Below are positions 6,460 to 7,819 of a stretch of DNA of 7,819 nt, in pieces. The notes under the pieces are model-generated. The model was not told where the DNA came from, made no database searches, and worked only from the letters and a program-made list of their open reading frames with translations. The translations under genes were made by a program, and so were the position numbers. The DNA is from an uncultured Eggerthella sp. (GTDB lineage: Bacteria; Actinomycetota; Coriobacteriia; Coriobacteriales; Eggerthellaceae), in contig URMQ01000070.1 of assembly GCA_900548955.1 (NCBI GenBank), positions 1 to 7,819 of the forward strand, given 5' to 3'. Each line of letters opens with the position of its first letter. Positions within the stretch are counted from its first letter, which is position 1.

Positions 6460-7617
6460 ATGCAAACTGCTGAATGCCTTAATCATCTTTCCCCTTATTT
6501 ATTCGCTCAGATTGATGCAAAGAAAGCGGCTCTTGCCGAACAAGGCATTGATGTAATTTCCCTTGGCATTGGAGATCCCGATATGCCAACGCCAGAGCAT
6601 ATCGTTGATGCAATGGCGCAAGCAATTCGCAAGCCTGCAAACCACCAGTACCCTGATTACGCAGGCTCAATCGAATATCGACAGGCTTGCGCAACCTATA
6701 TGCAGCGCAGATTCGGAGTTACCCTTGATCCTTCAACGGAAGTTCTTGCCCTTATTGGCAGCAAGGAAGGCATTGCGCATTTGCATACCGCCTTTGTCAA
6801 CCCTGGCGATTACGTGCTTGCACCCGCAATTGGTTATCCCGTTTATTCTGGTGGCGCCACACTCCAAAGTGCAAACACCTACTTCATGCCTATGAACAAA
6901 GAAAATGGCTTCTTGGCGGATTTCGAAAACATTCCTGCTGAAGTGCTCGAACGCACAAAGATTATGTTTCTTGGCTACCCCAACAACCCAACGGGCGCGT
7001 GCGCAACAGAAGAATACTTCGATCGCGCCATAGCATTCTGTCGTGAACATGACATCCTGCTTGCTCACGACAATGCATATTGCGACATCTGCTATGACGG
7101 ATATCGTGCACCTTCTATTCTGGAGCGCCCTGGTGCTATGGATTGCTGCATCGAATTCTTCAGCTTAAGCAAGTCTTACAATATGACTGGTTAGCGCATT
7201 GGCTTTGCCTGCGGCAATCCCCAGGCTATTGAAGCACTAGGCACGGTTAAGAACAATCTCGATTCTGGTCAATTCACCGCAATTCAGGATGCCGCCATTG
7301 TGGCACTCACGGGAGACCAAACCTGCGTCGAAGAAATGTGCGCACTCTATCAAAAGCGCCGCGATCTTATTGTTGATGCCCTGCGCCGTATTGGTGTTGA
7401 ATGCGAATATCCTAAAGCCACCATCTATGTATGGGCAAAGGTACCCGAGGGAGAAACATCCGAATCGTTTGCAACTAAGCTTCTGGAACAAGCACATGTT
7501 GTTGTTACTCCAGGTAATGGCTATGGTCCACAAGGTGAAGGATACATTCGTATTTCGCTTACCACGCCCGATGATCGCTTGCTTGAAGCAGTAGACCGAA
7601 TTAAAGCTCTCGTATAA
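6460..7617 (+). pseudogene. dapL: LL-diaminopimelate aminotransferase (dapL) interrupted by an in-frame TAG codon
   Basis: DapL is a class I/II PLP aminotransferase that makes LL-diaminopimelate from tetrahydrodipicolinate and glutamate in one step. The reading frame runs from ATG 6460 to TAA 7615-7617, 385 codons, a normal family length, but codon 245 (7192-7194) is TAG. The first part (244 residues) has DVISLGIGDPDMPTPEHI, NHQYPDYAGS, IGSKEGIAHL, GYPNNPTGA and the PLP-lysine motif SLSKSYNMTG (K238). The next residues after the TAG are RIGFACGNPQAIEALGTVKNN, then the C-terminal GEGYIRISLTTPDDRL with the expected carboxylate-binding Arg (R364). Relatives read NMTG-W-RIGF here, so TAG replaces a Trp TGG by one G-to-A change. 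If translation stops, the product lacks R246, the small domain and R364, and should be inactive. The start has a modest GAGAAAG ribosome site at 6444-6450. It may be a true nonsense mutant, a sequence error, or a read-through gene. The family call is secure; the functional state is open. Confidence 0.92.
7192..7194 (+). other. In-frame amber codon at a conserved Trp position of dapL
   Basis: The TAG stands between GGT (Gly244) and CGC (Arg246) in the motif NMTG-(W)-RIGF. No base is lost or gained: both flanks are in the same frame and both match the family without decay. The base after TAG is C, a context generally regarded as permissive for read-through. No ribosome binding site or good start codon lies just downstream. 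The next in-frame candidate is GTG 7300, which would skip 35 conserved residues, so reinitiation is unlikely to yield a useful second polypeptide. Confidence 0.9.
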
Positions 7618-7627
7618 AAAACTTCTC

Positions 7628-7656
7628 TTGACTTTTATGCAACTTGCATAAAAATA
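7628..7656 (+). promoter_or_regulatory. Candidate promoter for the T-box leader transcript
   Basis: TTGACT at 7628-7633 is a near-perfect -35 element. A/T-rich sequence at 7649-7656 (TAAAAATA) falls 15-17 bases downstream as an imperfect -10 box. This places the transcript start at about 7662-7668, just before the T-box structure. The -10 match is only fair, so the exact register is uncertain. Confidence 0.5.
7633..7653. promoter_or_regulatory. Perfect 10-bp palindrome in the promoter spacer, probable operator
   Basis: TTTTATGCAA (7633-7642) and TTGCATAAAA (7644-7653) are perfect inverted complements around a single C. The site fills the interval from the end of the -35 box into the -10 region, where a bound dimer would block RNA polymerase. 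No T run follows and the arms are A/T-rich, which argues against a terminator for dapL. I do not recognise the regulator. A repressor responding to an amino acid would fit the T-box downstream. Confidence 0.55.
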
Positions 7657-7685
7657 GAGAACATTGAAAAACACATACACAAACC

Positions 7686-7819
7686 GTTGAAGCGGAAGTA
7701 AAAGTGGCTGTGCACGCCCAGAGAGTTCGGGATGCTGGAATCCGAATCGAACGCAAACCACTAAATGGGCCGCCGAGGGCGCACCGAACCAAACCAGGTA
7801 GCTAGAATAGGTTCACTGC
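7686..7819 (+). ncRNA. T-box riboswitch leader, Trp (UGG) specifier; 3' end outside window
   Basis: T-box leaders bind uncharged tRNA and switch on aminoacyl-tRNA synthetase or amino-acid genes. Stem I can be drawn: basal helix GCGG (7692-7695) with CCGC (7770-7773); the 5' loop strand AAGTAAA (7696-7702) with the conserved AGTA; helix AGTGG (7703-7707) with CCACT (7758-7762); AGAGAG at 7720-7725; and the apical hairpin TTCGG (7726-7730) / CCGAA (7742-7746) enclosing GATGCTGGAAT, a typical distal loop. The 3' loop strand reads TAAA-TGG-G, the same 4+3+1 geometry as the glyQS T-box, so the specifier is TGG (7766-7768), tryptophan. GCCGAGGGCGCACC follows, then a Stem III candidate GAACC (7786-7790) / GGTTC (7810-7814). 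The T-box sequence, antiterminator and regulated gene lie beyond the window. The class is well supported; the codon is inferred from geometry. Confidence 0.83.

Noticed and set aside
7192..7194. Pyrrolysine as the meaning of the dapL TAG
   Set aside because: Known Pyl sites are mainly in methylamine methyltransferases, while this position is Trp in the family. No pyl gene is visible. It is kept only as a check item, not a call.
7300..7617. The dapL C-terminal part as a separate small gene starting at GTG 7300
   Set aside because: It has no Shine-Dalgarno site. It is in the same frame as dapL and conserved sequence continues upstream of GTG 7300 right up to the TAG, so it is the remainder of dapL.
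7633..7653. The palindrome after dapL as its intrinsic terminator
   Set aside because: The arms are A/T-rich, the centre is a single base so the top pairs could not form a loop, and no T run follows. An operator role fits better.
7237..7761. A 174-codon minus-strand frame across the dapL end and T-box
   Set aside because: It is antisense to the conserved C-terminal dapL sequence and to the structured leader RNA. The translation shows no family features.

Overview
The window suggests a Gram-positive-type bacterium of roughly balanced base composition (near 50% GC by eye). A class Coriobacteriia actinobacterium, for example an Eggerthellaceae relative, is my best guess. The basis is the type III glutamine synthetase, the LL-diaminopimelate aminotransferase (DapL) lysine route and the T-box leader RNA. 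This assignment is inference, not something the sequence proves. All genes are on the + strand and all final stops are TAA.

Nitrogen assimilation block (1-5124). The window opens inside gltB, the glutamate synthase large subunit, with only its C-terminal part present. Two bases later gltD, the small subunit, begins. After a 158-base gap with inverted repeats comes glnN, a 720-residue type III glutamine synthetase. Together they form a compact GS-GOGAT cluster: GlnN makes glutamine from glutamate and ammonium, and GltBD turns glutamine plus 2-oxoglutarate into two glutamates.

Lysine / meso-diaminopimelate block (5125-7617). A 287-base spacer holds a strong hairpin without a T tract. It is followed by dapF (diaminopimelate epimerase, probably starting at TTG 5412), a likely intrinsic terminator, and dapL (LL-diaminopimelate aminotransferase). 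DapL makes LL-DAP from tetrahydrodipicolinate with glutamate as amino donor, and DapF epimerises it to meso-DAP for peptidoglycan and lysine. The block therefore draws on the glutamate made by the first block. The dapL frame is interrupted by one in-frame TAG at 7192-7194, exactly where the family has a conserved Trp (TGG). The frame stays open and recognisable on both sides, giving 385 codons in total.

Regulatory 3' end (7618-7819). After dapL there is a candidate promoter whose -35/-10 interval carries a perfect 10-bp inverted repeat. It is followed by what I read as a T-box riboswitch with a UGG (tryptophan) specifier codon. The window ends inside the leader, before the antiterminator and the regulated gene, which I predict concerns tryptophan (trpS, trp biosynthesis or a transporter).

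The two points most worth a second look are the amber codon in dapL and the combined operator-like palindrome and Trp T-box. I see no mobile element, CRISPR array, tRNA or rRNA.
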